Source: Deltaproteobacteria bacterium (GTDB lineage: Bacteria > Myxococcota_A > UBA9160 > SZUA-336). Taken from it: a stretch of DNA of 64,000 nt. The stretch's first letter is position 1. Each line of letters begins with the position of its first letter. Below, piece by piece: positions 17,527 through 25,532 of the stretch. The stretch covers positions 62,001-126,000 of the forward strand of contig JAJDAJ010000035.1 of assembly GCA_029261925.1 (NCBI GenBank), given 5' to 3'. The position numbers and the translations under genes are program-made. The notes beneath the pieces were generated by a model. That model was not told the origin of the DNA. It made no database searches and saw only the letters and a program-made list of their open reading frames with translations.

Positions 17527-18120
17527 ATGTCCCGCGCAGCAGCAGCCCGCACGGCGCCCGGGGCGCCGTGCATCGAGTCGGAGTGGATCGGACGCATCGC
17601 GGAGGGCGACAGCGACGCCTTCGAGCGGCTCCACGAGGTGTACGCACCGCGGGTGTTCTGCTTCACCTTCCGGATCGTGCGCGACGAGATGACGGCCGAG
17701 GAGGTCACCAGCGACGTGATGCTCGAGATCTGGAAGAGCGCCTCGCGCTTCGCCGGGCGCTCGGCCGTGTCGACCTGGATCCTCGGGATCGCGCGCCACC
17801 GCGCGCTCAATGCCGTCCGCGGCAAGCGGATCGAGACCACCGCGCTCCATGACGCCGCGAACGTGTGCGATCCCTCGCCGGGTGCCGACGCGCTCAGCGC
17901 GCGGCGCAAGCTGCGGGCGCACCTGTGCCGGGCCATGGCACGACTGCCGCGGGAGCAGCGCGAGGCGCTCGAGCTCGCGTTCTTCGAGGACATGAGCTCG
18001 CGCGAGATCGCCGGGATCGTCGGCTGCCCCGCGAGCACGGTTCGCACCCGGCTGCTCCACGCCCGACGCAAGCTGCGCCCGGTCCTGGGAGACATGGGAC
18101 TGGACGCAGGGGCGGCGTGA
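17527..18120 (+). CDS. ECF-type RNA polymerase sigma factor
   Basis: A 197-residue sigma factor. The region 2 core reads LHEVYAPRVFCFTFRIVRD then AEEVTSDVMLEIWK and SAVSTWILGIARHRALN. Region 4 reads LPREQREALELAFFEDMSS and the helix-turn-helix EIAGIVGCPASTVRTRLLHARRKL. There is no C-terminal extension. The ATG follows GGAGAGAGGGGGCACGCC. Its stop overlaps the GTG start of the next gene (GTGA), the position where an anti-sigma factor usually sits, yet the next product looks secreted rather than like an anti-sigma. It heads the CsgG locus and is the likely regulator of it; the target promoters are unknown. Confidence 0.87.
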   Translation: MSRAAAARTAPGAPCIESEWIGRIAEGDSDAFERLHEVYAPRVFCFTFRIVRDEMTAEEVTSDVMLEIWKSASRFAGRSAVSTWILGIARHRALNAVRGKRIETTALHDAANVCDPSPGADALSARRKLRAHLCRAMARLPREQREALELAFFEDMSSREIAGIVGCPASTVRTRLLHARRKLRPVLGDMGLDAGAA

Positions 18121-19004
18121 CCGTGCGTGCCCTCATCCCCCTGCTCGCGCTCCTGCTCCCTCTCTCGCTGGCGCGCCCCGTCCCGGCGCAGCACGGGCCC
18201 CCGGCACCGGAGCCGGGCTGCCACGTCGCGCTCTCGGCCGCTCCGCTCCCGATCGGCGAGAAGGATCACTTCGCGCGCCTCGGCGGCCTGGCCCGCGGCG
18301 CGGCGGTCGGGATCGCGAGCTCCCTGCTCGCGACGGCCACGGGTGGCGTGGTCGACCTCCAGAGCGGCGGCGCCCCGCCCGAGCTCTACAAGGACCCGCT
18401 GAAGAAGCACCGACACAAGCTCCGCGACCGGGCCAGCCGCATCAAGCTCCGCGTCGCGGCGCGCGTCGCCAGCGACGGCGTGATCGTCAGCTCCCGCATC
18501 GACCGGGCGAGGGGCAAGGGCACGCTGCACCTCGCCTACTTCGAGCGGGAAGACTGCAGGCGCATCCATCCGTTTCGCCAGCTCGCCTACGAGCTCTGGG
18601 GAGAGTGGAAGCTAAGCGTCTCGTTCGACGACTCCGGCACCTACAGCGCGAGCAGCCAGTGGCTCCGCGATCGCGGGAGCGCCGGCTCCATCGAGGCGGA
18701 GGGCGTCGATCCCGAGACCCTCGCCTACCAGCGGGCCCTGCGTCACGAGAGCGGCCCGTCGATCTGGAAGCGCCTGGGCTTCGGGGCGCCGCTGTCCGGA
18801 GCACGGTCGATCGGAACGCTGTACCGCTTCGACTCCGAGGACATGGCCGCGCTCCGCGAGGGTCGCATGACGCTGGTCCTGCACGTGACGCGCAAGCGCG
18901 ATGCGATGTACGAGTCGGTGGGCATCCCGATGCGCGTCGCGCTCCCGGACGGCGAGGAGCTTCTGGACCTCGAGGTCATCGAGGATCGATCCGGTCCGCG
19001 CTGA
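18117..19004 (+). CDS. Exported protein of unknown function, translationally coupled to the ECF sigma factor
   Basis: A 295-residue protein, not recognised. It has an N-terminal signal peptide (LIPLLALLLPLSLARPVPAQ) and no later membrane segment, zinc-binding motif or anti-sigma signature. The mature part is basic around residues 100-130 (KDPLKKHRHKLRDRASRIK) and beta-rich later. The GTG start overlaps the sigma-factor stop (GTGA), so the two are translated together. Two dyad symmetries lie between its stop and the next gene. Candidate roles are a periplasmic accessory of the CsgG export pathway or a signal sensor for the sigma factor; neither is shown by the sequence. Confidence 0.65.
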   Translation: MTVRALIPLLALLLPLSLARPVPAQHGPPAPEPGCHVALSAAPLPIGEKDHFARLGGLARGAAVGIASSLLATATGGVVDLQSGGAPPELYKDPLKKHRHKLRDRASRIKLRVAARVASDGVIVSSRIDRARGKGTLHLAYFEREDCRRIHPFRQLAYELWGEWKLSVSFDDSGTYSASSQWLRDRGSAGSIEAEGVDPETLAYQRALRHESGPSIWKRLGFGAPLSGARSIGTLYRFDSEDMAALREGRMTLVLHVTRKRDAMYESVGIPMRVALPDGEELLDLEVIEDRSGPR

Positions 19005-19023
19005 TCCCTCGAGGTCTTGAACG

Positions 19024-19068
19024 GGGTCACGCGGACGCGTGACCCACGAACTGCCGGACCGATCCGGC
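19024..19068 (+). promoter_or_regulatory. Two tandem dyads upstream of the repeat-protein gene
   Basis: GGGTCACGC (19024-19032) pairs with GCGTGACCC (19037-19045), and GCCGGA (19053-19058) pairs with TCCGGC (19063-19068). They fill the 92-base gap before the ATG at 19097. They could be operators, or a processing or terminator hairpin ending the upstream transcript. Confidence 0.35.
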
Positions 19069-19096
19069 ACCACCCACCCAGACCCAGGAGACCATC

Positions 19097-19936
19097 ATGA
19101 AGCTCACGACACTCATCACGCCCGTGATCGCGGCGGCCCTCGCCCTGTCCGGATCCGCGCTCGCCGACGACGCTCCCGGGAAGCCCTGGAAGGGCTACTC
19201 CAGCTCCGTGTCCCGCAGTGTGGAGATCGACGTCGACCGGAACACCGAGATCGACGCCAGCCGGCGCATGGAGCTCGACAGGAGCCAGCACACCAGCGGG
19301 AGCTACAACACCGACCAGCGGCGCCGCATCGACGGCTCGTTCAACAAGCACCTCGAGCTGGACAGGAGCAAGAACACGGATCGCAGCTACAACACCGACG
19401 TGCGCCATCGCACGGAGAACTCGCACAACCGCAGCTGGGATCTCGACGTGACGAACAGGACGCGAATCGACTCCCAGACGGTCGCCCCGCAGGTGACCAG
19501 CCGCAAGAAGAACTCGGCGGTCGACACGCAGTCCGGTGCCAACAACCAGCACATGAACGGCCCCGTGCAGAGCGCGAACCAGGGCGGTTTCCAGATGGCG
19601 CCCCTGTACCAGGAGACCCGCGGAGCCCGCGAGGGTGGCCATGCCTATCGCTCCCCGCGCAGCTCCTTCGAGTCGCGCAAGCTCCAGCAGAGCAACGAGG
19701 CCTTCGTCGGCGGCCACAACTTCGGCGCGGTGTCGAACACCAACATCGCCGGACAGGGCGACGGCGAGATGGTCCTCGGCGACATGATCAAGGGCAGCAT
19801 CCTCGGAAGTCGCCTGGGCAACGAGCAGTCGAACGTCGCCGGTCCGCAGAGCCAGACCGGGATCAACGACCAGCGCAAGCAGAGCGAGACCACCGCCGTC
19901 GCGAGCGACGAGGTGAACACCACGGCAACCCGGTAG
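19097..19936 (+). CDS. Repeat-rich secreted protein, candidate CsgG-exported amyloid or adhesin subunit
   Basis: A 279-residue exported protein with signal peptide (VIAAALALSGSALA). Residues 43-128 form a 28-residue repeat: ELDRSQHTSGSYNTD at 59-73 recurs as ELDRSKNTDRSYNTD at 87-101, with degenerate flanking copies and a 14-residue half-period of alternating hydrophobic and polar residues. The rest is rich in Asn, Gln, Ser and Gly and lacks cysteine. Short polar beta-arch repeats, absence of Cys and linkage to a CsgG-family secretin make it the best candidate substrate of that pore; it has no canonical curlin Qx10Q motif. A strong terminator follows. No database family is claimed. Confidence 0.6.
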   Translation: MKLTTLITPVIAAALALSGSALADDAPGKPWKGYSSSVSRSVEIDVDRNTEIDASRRMELDRSQHTSGSYNTDQRRRIDGSFNKHLELDRSKNTDRSYNTDVRHRTENSHNRSWDLDVTNRTRIDSQTVAPQVTSRKKNSAVDTQSGANNQHMNGPVQSANQGGFQMAPLYQETRGAREGGHAYRSPRSSFESRKLQQSNEAFVGGHNFGAVSNTNIAGQGDGEMVLGDMIKGSILGSRLGNEQSNVAGPQSQTGINDQRKQSETTAVASDEVNTTATR

Positions 19937-19955
19937 CGTCCGCAAGGACCTCCAC

Positions 19956-19993
19956 GCCGGCGGGGGCGTCGCCCCCGCCGGCTTCTCTCTTTC
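19956..19993 (+). terminator. Intrinsic terminator after the repeat-protein gene
   Basis: GCCGGCGGGGGC (19956-19967) pairs perfectly with GCCCCCGCCGGC (19971-19982) across a 3-base loop and is followed by TTCTCTCTTTC. This is the most convincing terminator in the window. It should make the repeat protein the last and most abundant product of its transcript. Confidence 0.8.
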
Positions 19994-20006
19994 CCGAGGT
20001 CGCGTC

Positions 20007-20423
20007 ATGCGTATCCTGACTCCCTTTCTGCTCCTGGTCCTCGCCGCTGCTGCACCCGCACAGGAGGCCGTGGCCCCGTCCGGGCAGGAGCTGCTCCACG
20101 GCGTGCACGAGATGCGCGTGCGGCTCGAGAACGACCGCGCGGTCTCGGAGCAGCGCGCTCAGCAGAGCACCCTGGCCGTGGTGAGGAGCGCGCGAGGGGT
20201 CCCCGGCATCTCCGAGATGCGGCGCGATCTCCAGGAGTCGCTCGATCGCGTCGAGATCAACCACCAGTGTCTCGACGTCGATGTCGAGGGCAACCAGGGC
20301 AACCTGATCCTCATCTGCGGGGACAACGCCGGGCTCGCCGAGAACACGACGACCACGTCGAGCAGTCCGACGCACATCATCCTTCCCCCGGCCCCCGGCC
20401 CCGCGTCGGAGCCGACGCCGTGA
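20007..20423 (+). CDS. Small secreted protein of the CsgG locus, unknown function
   Basis: A 138-residue exported protein with signal peptide (FLLLVLAAAAPAQ), an amphipathic helical middle, two cysteines and a C-terminal region VEGNQGNLILICGDN followed by a Thr/Ser- and Pro-rich tail. I do not recognise the family. The short GNQGN segment recalls the Gly/Asn/Gln-rich strands of exported amyloid or holdfast-anchor proteins, but this is weak. GAGG lies about 6 bases before the ATG. Its stop overlaps the GTG start of the next gene, so the two are probably translated together and expressed with the CsgG-like gene downstream. Confidence 0.6.
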   Translation: MRILTPFLLLVLAAAAPAQEAVAPSGQELLHGVHEMRVRLENDRAVSEQRAQQSTLAVVRSARGVPGISEMRRDLQESLDRVEINHQCLDVDVEGNQGNLILICGDNAGLAENTTTTSSSPTHIILPPAPGPASEPTP

Positions 20424-20713
20424 CGCCCGCACGCTGGCTGCTCCTGGTGGCGCTGATCGTCGGTCCCGTGCGCACCGCCCGGGCGCTGCCGCTCCACGGG
20501 GACTGTCTGCTGGAGCCGGTGTTCTGTGCCCACCTCGACGCGGACGCCGACGACGAGCAGATCGCCCTGGCGCAGCAGCTTCTGGCGCGCGGGCAGGTCG
20601 CGGCGCTGCCCCTCGAGCGACGCGTGTACTTCGGACCGTTTCCCGACGTGATCGGCCGGCGACACCTCGAACAGATGCAGATCCAGCTGATCCGCGAGAT
20701 GCGCGTCCGGTAG
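20420..20713 (+). CDS. Small exported protein of the CsgG locus, unknown function
   Basis: A 97-residue protein starting at a GTG that overlaps the previous stop (GTGA). It has a signal peptide (LLLVALIVGPVRTARA), two cysteines just after the cleavage site (GDCLLEPVFC) and a helical C-terminal half. It is not recognised as CsgE or CsgF, although size, export and position just before the CsgG-like gene fit an accessory of that pore. The stop is 62 bases before the CsgG-like start. Confidence 0.6.
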   Translation: MTPARWLLLVALIVGPVRTARALPLHGDCLLEPVFCAHLDADADDEQIALAQQLLARGQVAALPLERRVYFGPFPDVIGRRHLEQMQIQLIREMRVR

Positions 20714-20775
20714 GACACCCGTGCGCTCGCGCGTGACGAACCATCCGCCCGAACACGGCGCAGGAGGAAACAGCC

Positions 20776-21972
20776 ATGACGATCCGCAGCGCGCTGGCGC
20801 TCACCCTGATCAGTGCCGTACTCGGCGGCTGCGCGATCGCTGGAAAGCGCGCGCCGGAGCCGGAGGAGAGTGCGACGGCAGAGACTCCCGGGGTTCACTG
20901 TCCGGGTCCGAAGAAGCGCGTCGCGATCCTGCGCTTCGGCGGGACTGGCCAGTACGGCGCCTTCGAGGGCTGGGACGTGGGCGAGGCGATGGGAGCACAG
21001 CTCGCCAGCCTGCTCCAGGAGACGGACTGCTTCGTGGTCGTCGATCGCTCGGTGCTCTCCGAGGTGCTGCGCGAGCAGGAGCTCGGCCTTGCGGGTGTCA
21101 CGACGCGCGAGAGCGCCGCGGACGCGGGACAGCTTCTCGGTGCACAGATCCTGATCAAGGGCGACATCACCGAGTTCGAGCCGGGGCGTCGGGGCAACGG
21201 CCTGACCCTGGGCCTGGGCTTCGCCGACGTGCCGCTGGGGCTGCGCGTCGGGGGCAACCGTCAGGTGGCTCACCTGGCCGTCGACGTGCGCCTGCTCGAC
21301 GCGGCCAGCGGCCAGATCATCGATACCCAGCGCGTCGAGTCCGATGCGCGCACCTACGGGATGGTGCTCGGCCTCGACTACCAGAACGCCAGCGCGAGCA
21401 CCGACTTCTTCGACAAGACGCCCTTTGGCCAGGCGGCGCGCCGCGCCCTGGGGGAGGCCGCGGGCTACATCGTCGAGCGCATGCAGGAGCATGACTGGAC
21501 GGGCCAGGTCGTCGACTCCAGCGGTGGACAGGTCTTCGTGAACGCGGGACGCGAGGGCGGCGTCGTGGTCGGCGACGTCTTCACCGTGTCGAGCGTGGCG
21601 CGGGAGCTGGTCGATCCGGGCACGGGCGTGGTCCTGGGCATGATCGAGCGGCCCATCGGCCGGATCAGGATCCGGGCGGTCGACCAGAACTTCGCCGTGG
21701 CCGAGAAGCTCGGCCGCTTCGAGGCGAGCCGGGGAGACCTGCTGCGGCCCGCCCGGGAGCCGCGCGTCCACGGAGCCGACGCGTCCCTTCCCGCCGTCTC
21801 CGCGGGCTCCGGCGGCGACTCGATGGCCGGTGATCCCTCGCCAAAGCGGATCGTGTCCGGTGACTTCACGCCGCTCCGGGCCGGACCGCTGCTCGAGCCC
21901 CATCGCGGCGGGTCCGGCGTGCCGGCCGGCGTCGCCGCAACCCCGGACCACGCCGCTCACCCCGGCGAGTGA
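20776..21972 (+). CDS. CsgG/HfaB-family outer-membrane secretion lipoprotein
   Basis: A 398-residue lipoprotein: signal peptide and lipobox VLGGC put the acylated cysteine at residue 19. Residues 46-210 match the CsgG fold: KKRVAILRFGG, then DVGEAMGAQLASLLQETDCF, VVVDRSVLSEVLREQE, and ILIKGDITEFE. A second domain (about 240-320) reads GGQVFVNAGREGGVVVGDVF and LVDPGTGVVLGMIERPIG, resembling the FlgT-C-like domain found in CsgG homologues outside E. coli. A low-complexity tail of about 70 residues follows. Known CsgG and Caulobacter HfaB form the outer-membrane pore exporting curli subunits or holdfast anchors. E. coli CsgG is about 277 residues, so this is a longer variant. It closes the sigma-factor locus. 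Confidence 0.85.
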   Translation: MTIRSALALTLISAVLGGCAIAGKRAPEPEESATAETPGVHCPGPKKRVAILRFGGTGQYGAFEGWDVGEAMGAQLASLLQETDCFVVVDRSVLSEVLREQELGLAGVTTRESAADAGQLLGAQILIKGDITEFEPGRRGNGLTLGLGFADVPLGLRVGGNRQVAHLAVDVRLLDAASGQIIDTQRVESDARTYGMVLGLDYQNASASTDFFDKTPFGQAARRALGEAAGYIVERMQEHDWTGQVVDSSGGQVFVNAGREGGVVVGDVFTVSSVARELVDPGTGVVLGMIERPIGRIRIRAVDQNFAVAEKLGRFEASRGDLLRPAREPRVHGADASLPAVSAGSGGDSMAGDPSPKRIVSGDFTPLRAGPLLEPHRGGSGVPAGVAATPDHAAHPGE

Positions 21973-21989
21973 CCGGATCGCGCCGCGGC

Positions 21990-22832
21990 TCAGCGGTGCA
22001 TGCCCCCATCGACGAGGATCGTGCTGCCGGTCACGTAGTCCGACAGGTCCGTGGCCAGGAACTCCACGACCTTCGCACAGTCCTCGATGGTGCCCGTCCG
22101 CCGCAGCGCCACGCGCTTCGCCCGCTCCTGCTGATCGCCGAGCCGGCCGGTCCGGATGAGCCCGGGCGCGATGCAGTTCACGTTGATGCCGTACGGACCC
22201 AGATCCTGTGCCAGCGCGCGCGTGTAGTGGATGATCGCGGCCTTGGCGGTGCCGTAGGGGTGGTAGCCGGCCGCGCCCTCGACACCTGCGACGGACGAGA
22301 CGGTGACGATCTTCCCGGAGCGCTGTGTCTTCATGTGGGGCGCGACCGCCATGCACGTGTACATGCAGCCCATGAGGTTGATGTCCAGGACGCGGAGCAG
22401 CATGTCCTGCGGACAGTCCGACGCGGTTCCCGTGGTTCCGGCATCGACGGGCCCTGGCTCTCCCGTAGCCGGGGCCGCGCCGGCTCGCTCATCGGCGAAC
22501 GCGACGGTGCCTCCGCCTGCGTTGCAGACCGCGACGTCGATCCGGCCCAGTCCGTCGGCGACCTCGCCGACGGCGCGCTCGACCGCATCCCGATCCGTCA
22601 CGTCGACCTGCAGACCCAGCGCGCGCACGCCCAGCGCCTCGATCTCTCCGGTCACGGTTCCCGCCGTCCTCTGCTCGCGCTCGAACGCGTACACCTCCGC
22701 CGCCTGCAGGTTGCGGTCGAGGATGGCGACGTCGGCGCCCAGACCGGCCAGGCGCAGCGCGTAGCCGCGTCCCAGCCCCCGTGCGCCTCCGGTCACCAGC
22801 GCCACCTGCCCGGCGAGCTTCTTGCCGCTCAT
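21990..22832 (-). CDS. SDR-family NAD(P)-dependent oxidoreductase
   Basis: A 280-residue Rossmann-fold short-chain dehydrogenase with the cofactor motif VTGGARGLGRG near residue 13, the structural CNAGG motif, catalytic Ser-Tyr-Lys (VSSVAG then YGTAKAA) and C-terminal VDGGMHR. An insert of about 30 residues after the NAG motif (AGAAPATGEPGPVD region) makes it longer than the usual 250 residues, as in several mycofactocin-linked SDRs, though no mycofactocin genes are seen. GGGAGG precedes the ATG. It is last in the esterase, VOC and SDR operon and converges with the CsgG locus. Confidence 0.85.
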   Translation of the reverse strand: MSGKKLAGQVALVTGGARGLGRGYALRLAGLGADVAILDRNLQAAEVYAFEREQRTAGTVTGEIEALGVRALGLQVDVTDRDAVERAVGEVADGLGRIDVAVCNAGGGTVAFADERAGAAPATGEPGPVDAGTTGTASDCPQDMLLRVLDINLMGCMYTCMAVAPHMKTQRSGKIVTVSSVAGVEGAAGYHPYGTAKAAIIHYTRALAQDLGPYGINVNCIAPGLIRTGRLGDQQERAKRVALRRTGTIEDCAKVVEFLATDLSDYVTGSTILVDGGMHR

Positions 22833-22862
22833 GCCGACCTCCCTGCCGATCCGGACGGGCGA

Positions 22863-23279
22863 TCAGGCGCGGGGCGGGGCCGCGGTGATCTCGAGAAGGT
22901 TCCCGGTCGGGTCGTGGAGGACCGCACGCTCGATGCCATCGGGGCCTGCCCCGGGTCCGAAGCTGAACTCGCCGCCACGCTCGGCGATCTGCGCCGTCAG
23001 TGCCTCGAAATCGCTCGTGGTCACGGCGATGTGCGGAGCCAGCGGCGAATCCAGTGGCCGGAACCCGGGGTTCTCCACGACGTGGAGCTCCGACGAGCCG
23101 ATCAGGTACCAGGCGCTCCGGAACCGCGACGCGATCTCCGGCGGACGCTCGAGCTCCTGCAGTCGCAGGACGTCGCCGTAGAAGCGGCGCGCGTCGTCGA
23201 TGTCGTGAACGCAGATGGCCAGGTGATGGCAGCCCGTGATCGTGGCGGGGCCGTCCTGGAGGGCTCGCTCGCTCTGCAT
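22863..23279 (-). CDS. VOC-family (glyoxalase/dioxygenase-fold) protein
   Basis: A 138-residue vicinal oxygen chelate protein with paired beta-alpha-beta-beta-beta units. Candidate metal ligands are the His in HHLAICVHD, the His in PHIAVTT and the Glu in GNLLEITA. Family members include glyoxalase I, extradiol dioxygenases and isomerases; nothing here distinguishes them. GGAGGAAAC precedes the ATG. Only 30 bases separate its stop from the SDR start, supporting an operon. Confidence 0.8.
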   Translation of the reverse strand: MQSERALQDGPATITGCHHLAICVHDIDDARRFYGDVLRLQELERPPEIASRFRSAWYLIGSSELHVVENPGFRPLDSPLAPHIAVTTSDFEALTAQIAERGGEFSFGPGAGPDGIERAVLHDPTGNLLEITAAPPRA

Positions 23280-23319
23280 GTTTCCTCCGGCCTGCCGGAC
23301 TCGAGCGCGACGTCGCGCG

Positions 23320-24246
23320 TCAGGCCGCGGCCAGCTTGCGCTTCAGCCATTCCTCGAGGTCGCGATTGTAGCGTCGGGCGACGTCGGTCCCGGTGAAGAG
23401 CATCACGCCGTGCGGCGCGCCCGGGTAGACGTGCAGCTCCGTCGGCACGCCCGCGCCGTACATGCGCATGGCGTACTGGATGTCCTCGTCCCGGAAGCCG
23501 TCGGCTCCGCCCACACAGACGTAGGCCTCGGGCAGACCACCGAGATCCTCGGCGCGCGCGGGTGCGGCGAGGTAGGGCACGTCGTCGGTGCCATGGAGAT
23601 CGCCCAGGTACGACTGCCAGCCGAAGGTGTTCGACTCGTGGCTCCAGATGAGCAGGCCCTCGGCCCGGCTCGAGGGAGTGATCTGCCGATCGTCGAGCAT
23701 GGGGCAGTCCAGGAGCTGGAAGCGCGGCTGCACCTCGCCCCGGTCGCGCGCGAGCAGCGCCAGCCCGGCGCACAGCCCGCCGCCCGCGCTGGTGCCGGTG
23801 ATGCCGATGCGCCCGGGGTCGATGCCGAGCCGCGCGGCGTTCTCGAACGTCCACTTCAGGCCGGCGTAGCAGTCCTCGAGCGGGCCGGGATACGGCGTCT
23901 CGGGCGCGAGGCGGTACTCGACCGACACACCGACGATCCCCAGCTCCGGGCACCAGTGGTCGAACTTGGCGTCGTCCATCTCGTAGGTTCCCATGACGTA
24001 GCCGCCGCCATGGATCGAGTAGACGCAGGGCCGGGGCTCGGAGTCGCCCGGAACGCGGTGCACGCGAACGACGACGCGCGGGTCCTCCTGCACGACGTGG
24101 TCGGTGCGCTCGACGCGGTCGCTCAGCTCGACGGGCTGCCGCAGCGGCGTCTGCCGTACCTCTGCAAGGGTTCCGGCGTTGATCGCCGGGAACGGCAGCT
24201 GCGGGGCCAGCTTCTCGATCGAGGGGTCCAGGGGGATCTGCGCCAT
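23320..24246 (-). CDS. Alpha/beta-hydrolase, hormone-sensitive-lipase-type esterase
   Basis: A 308-residue hydrolase with the oxyanion-hole HGGGY motif, the nucleophile elbow GTSAGGG (family GxSxG), the acid in GGADGFRDED and the His in GAPHG. These are the HSL (bacterial type IV lipase) family hallmarks. There is no signal peptide, so it is cytoplasmic. It heads a three-gene operon with a VOC protein (40 bases on) and an SDR. That set would suit turnover of an ester made by a BVMO: hydrolysis to an acid and an alcohol, then oxidation of the alcohol. The link is an inference from neighbourhood. Confidence 0.85.
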   Translation of the reverse strand: MAQIPLDPSIEKLAPQLPFPAINAGTLAEVRQTPLRQPVELSDRVERTDHVVQEDPRVVVRVHRVPGDSEPRPCVYSIHGGGYVMGTYEMDDAKFDHWCPELGIVGVSVEYRLAPETPYPGPLEDCYAGLKWTFENAARLGIDPGRIGITGTSAGGGLCAGLALLARDRGEVQPRFQLLDCPMLDDRQITPSSRAEGLLIWSHESNTFGWQSYLGDLHGTDDVPYLAAPARAEDLGGLPEAYVCVGGADGFRDEDIQYAMRMYGAGVPTELHVYPGAPHGVMLFTGTDVARRYNRDLEEWLKRKLAAA

Positions 24247-24394
24247 TGCCGTCGTTCCTCGCGCTGCGGGTGCTCCGGAGACGGCAGTTTGCCCGATCCG
24301 GGCCCCTCGATGGGGTCGACGCAGGACCCATCCGGACGAGCCGGTTGCCGCAGCCGCAGCGGGCGTGCGGGTACGCCGGCCGGGCCTCCGGAAG

Positions 24395-24438
24395 GAGCCG
24401 GCCCGGGCGCCGCACTCGGCGCGCGCCCGGGCCGGCTC
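24395..24438 (-). terminator. Long hairpin at the end of dockerin cassette 2
   Basis: A perfect 15-bp stem (24395-24409 with 24424-24438) with a 14-base loop sits directly after the stop codon of the dockerin gene at 24439. No T tract is present. It parallels the hairpin after cassette copy 1. Confidence 0.65.
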
Positions 24439-25512
24439 TCAGGGGAAGACGGGCGTGGGATAGCGGGAGCAGTGGGCGCTGGCGCCGAAGATCTTGGCGT
24501 TCGCACCGAGGATGTCGGCCACGTTGCACAGCCCGTCGTCGTTCGTGTCGCACAGGGGTTGCTCGGGCTGCAGCTCGAAGATCACCTCGTTGATCGCGAG
24601 GATGTCCTCCACGTTGACCGTCCCGTCGCCGTTCTGGTCGCCACACTCGCACTCGTCACCGATGCCGTTGCCGTCGGTATCGAGCTGCCCGGGATCCGCG
24701 AAGCGGGGACAGAGGTCCTCCCGGTCCATGACCCCGTCCTCGTCCAGATCGAAGCCTGGAGTCGCGGCATCCAGATCGCCCGCCTGCCATGCGGCGTCCC
24801 GGGCAGAGCCCTCGAAGCTGAGGCTCCAGCTCAGGGTGCCCGGGTCGAAGGCGAGCAGGTCGTCGTCGTCGTAGTTGAAGCCGTCGACCGCGCCGCTCGT
24901 GTCGAAGGAGGCGACCAGCGCTCCGGTGCCCGTCACGAAGTGCAGGGCATCGAGATCCGCGGCGGGGTCGATCCCCGTCGCGGAGGTGTCGCGGTACAGT
25001 GACAGCTGGCTTCCGTCCCAGCGCAGCACGTCCTCGTCGTGCGCCACCACTCCTCCCCCGAGAGCGAGGGAGACATCGAAGGACAGGAACAGATCGTCCT
25101 CGAACGCGAACAGTGCGTCCAGGTTGGCGCCCGGGGGCACCCCCGCGGCCGACGCGTCGAAGGCGAGCTCGTACTGCACACCGATCCGCCGGATGGCGTC
25201 GGCCGGACGGGCCGTCAGCGTGCCGCCGCCGACCTGGCCGACGACGACCGTGACGTCCAGGGAGATCAGGTCGTTGCCATCGACGTCGATGGCGTGGGCA
25301 TCCAGGTCCGCGGGAGACACGATCCCGGGGAACGAGAGTCTCGCGATCGGATCGACCAGGTCGTCGATCGCGAGGTCCCCGTCATCCACCGTGACGCCCG
25401 ACAGGTTGAGGGTCACATCCGCAGACGCCTCGAGATAGACCGCCGTGGTGGCGGCCGCGGGCGCCGCCAGCGACAGGGCCCAGGCGATCGCGGTCACGTA
25501 CGTGCGCATCAT
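24439..25512 (-). CDS. Secreted protein with C-terminal TSP3-dockerin module (cassette copy 2)
   Basis: A protein of about 357 residues, paralogous over its full length to that at 16266-17345: signal peptide (IAWALSLAAPAAA), an Asp-rich beta domain (VYLEASADVTLNLSG, DVDGNDLISLDV, DEDVLRWDG), then TSP3 and two dockerin-like loops (DQNGDGTVNVEDILAINE and DTNDDGLCNVADILGANA) ending in YPTPVFP. The start is ambiguous: four consecutive ATGs (25518, 25515, 25512, 25509) follow GAAGAAGGG; 25512 gives about 7 bases of spacing. It lies 20 bases downstream of the beta-helix gene. Function is unknown beyond a surface or extracellular location. Confidence 0.78.
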   Translation of the reverse strand: MMRTYVTAIAWALSLAAPAAATTAVYLEASADVTLNLSGVTVDDGDLAIDDLVDPIARLSFPGIVSPADLDAHAIDVDGNDLISLDVTVVVGQVGGGTLTARPADAIRRIGVQYELAFDASAAGVPPGANLDALFAFEDDLFLSFDVSLALGGGVVAHDEDVLRWDGSQLSLYRDTSATGIDPAADLDALHFVTGTGALVASFDTSGAVDGFNYDDDDLLAFDPGTLSWSLSFEGSARDAAWQAGDLDAATPGFDLDEDGVMDREDLCPRFADPGQLDTDGNGIGDECECGDQNGDGTVNVEDILAINEVIFELQPEQPLCDTNDDGLCNVADILGANAKIFGASAHCSRYPTPVFP

Positions 25513-25532
25513 CATCATCCCTTCTTCCCGGA

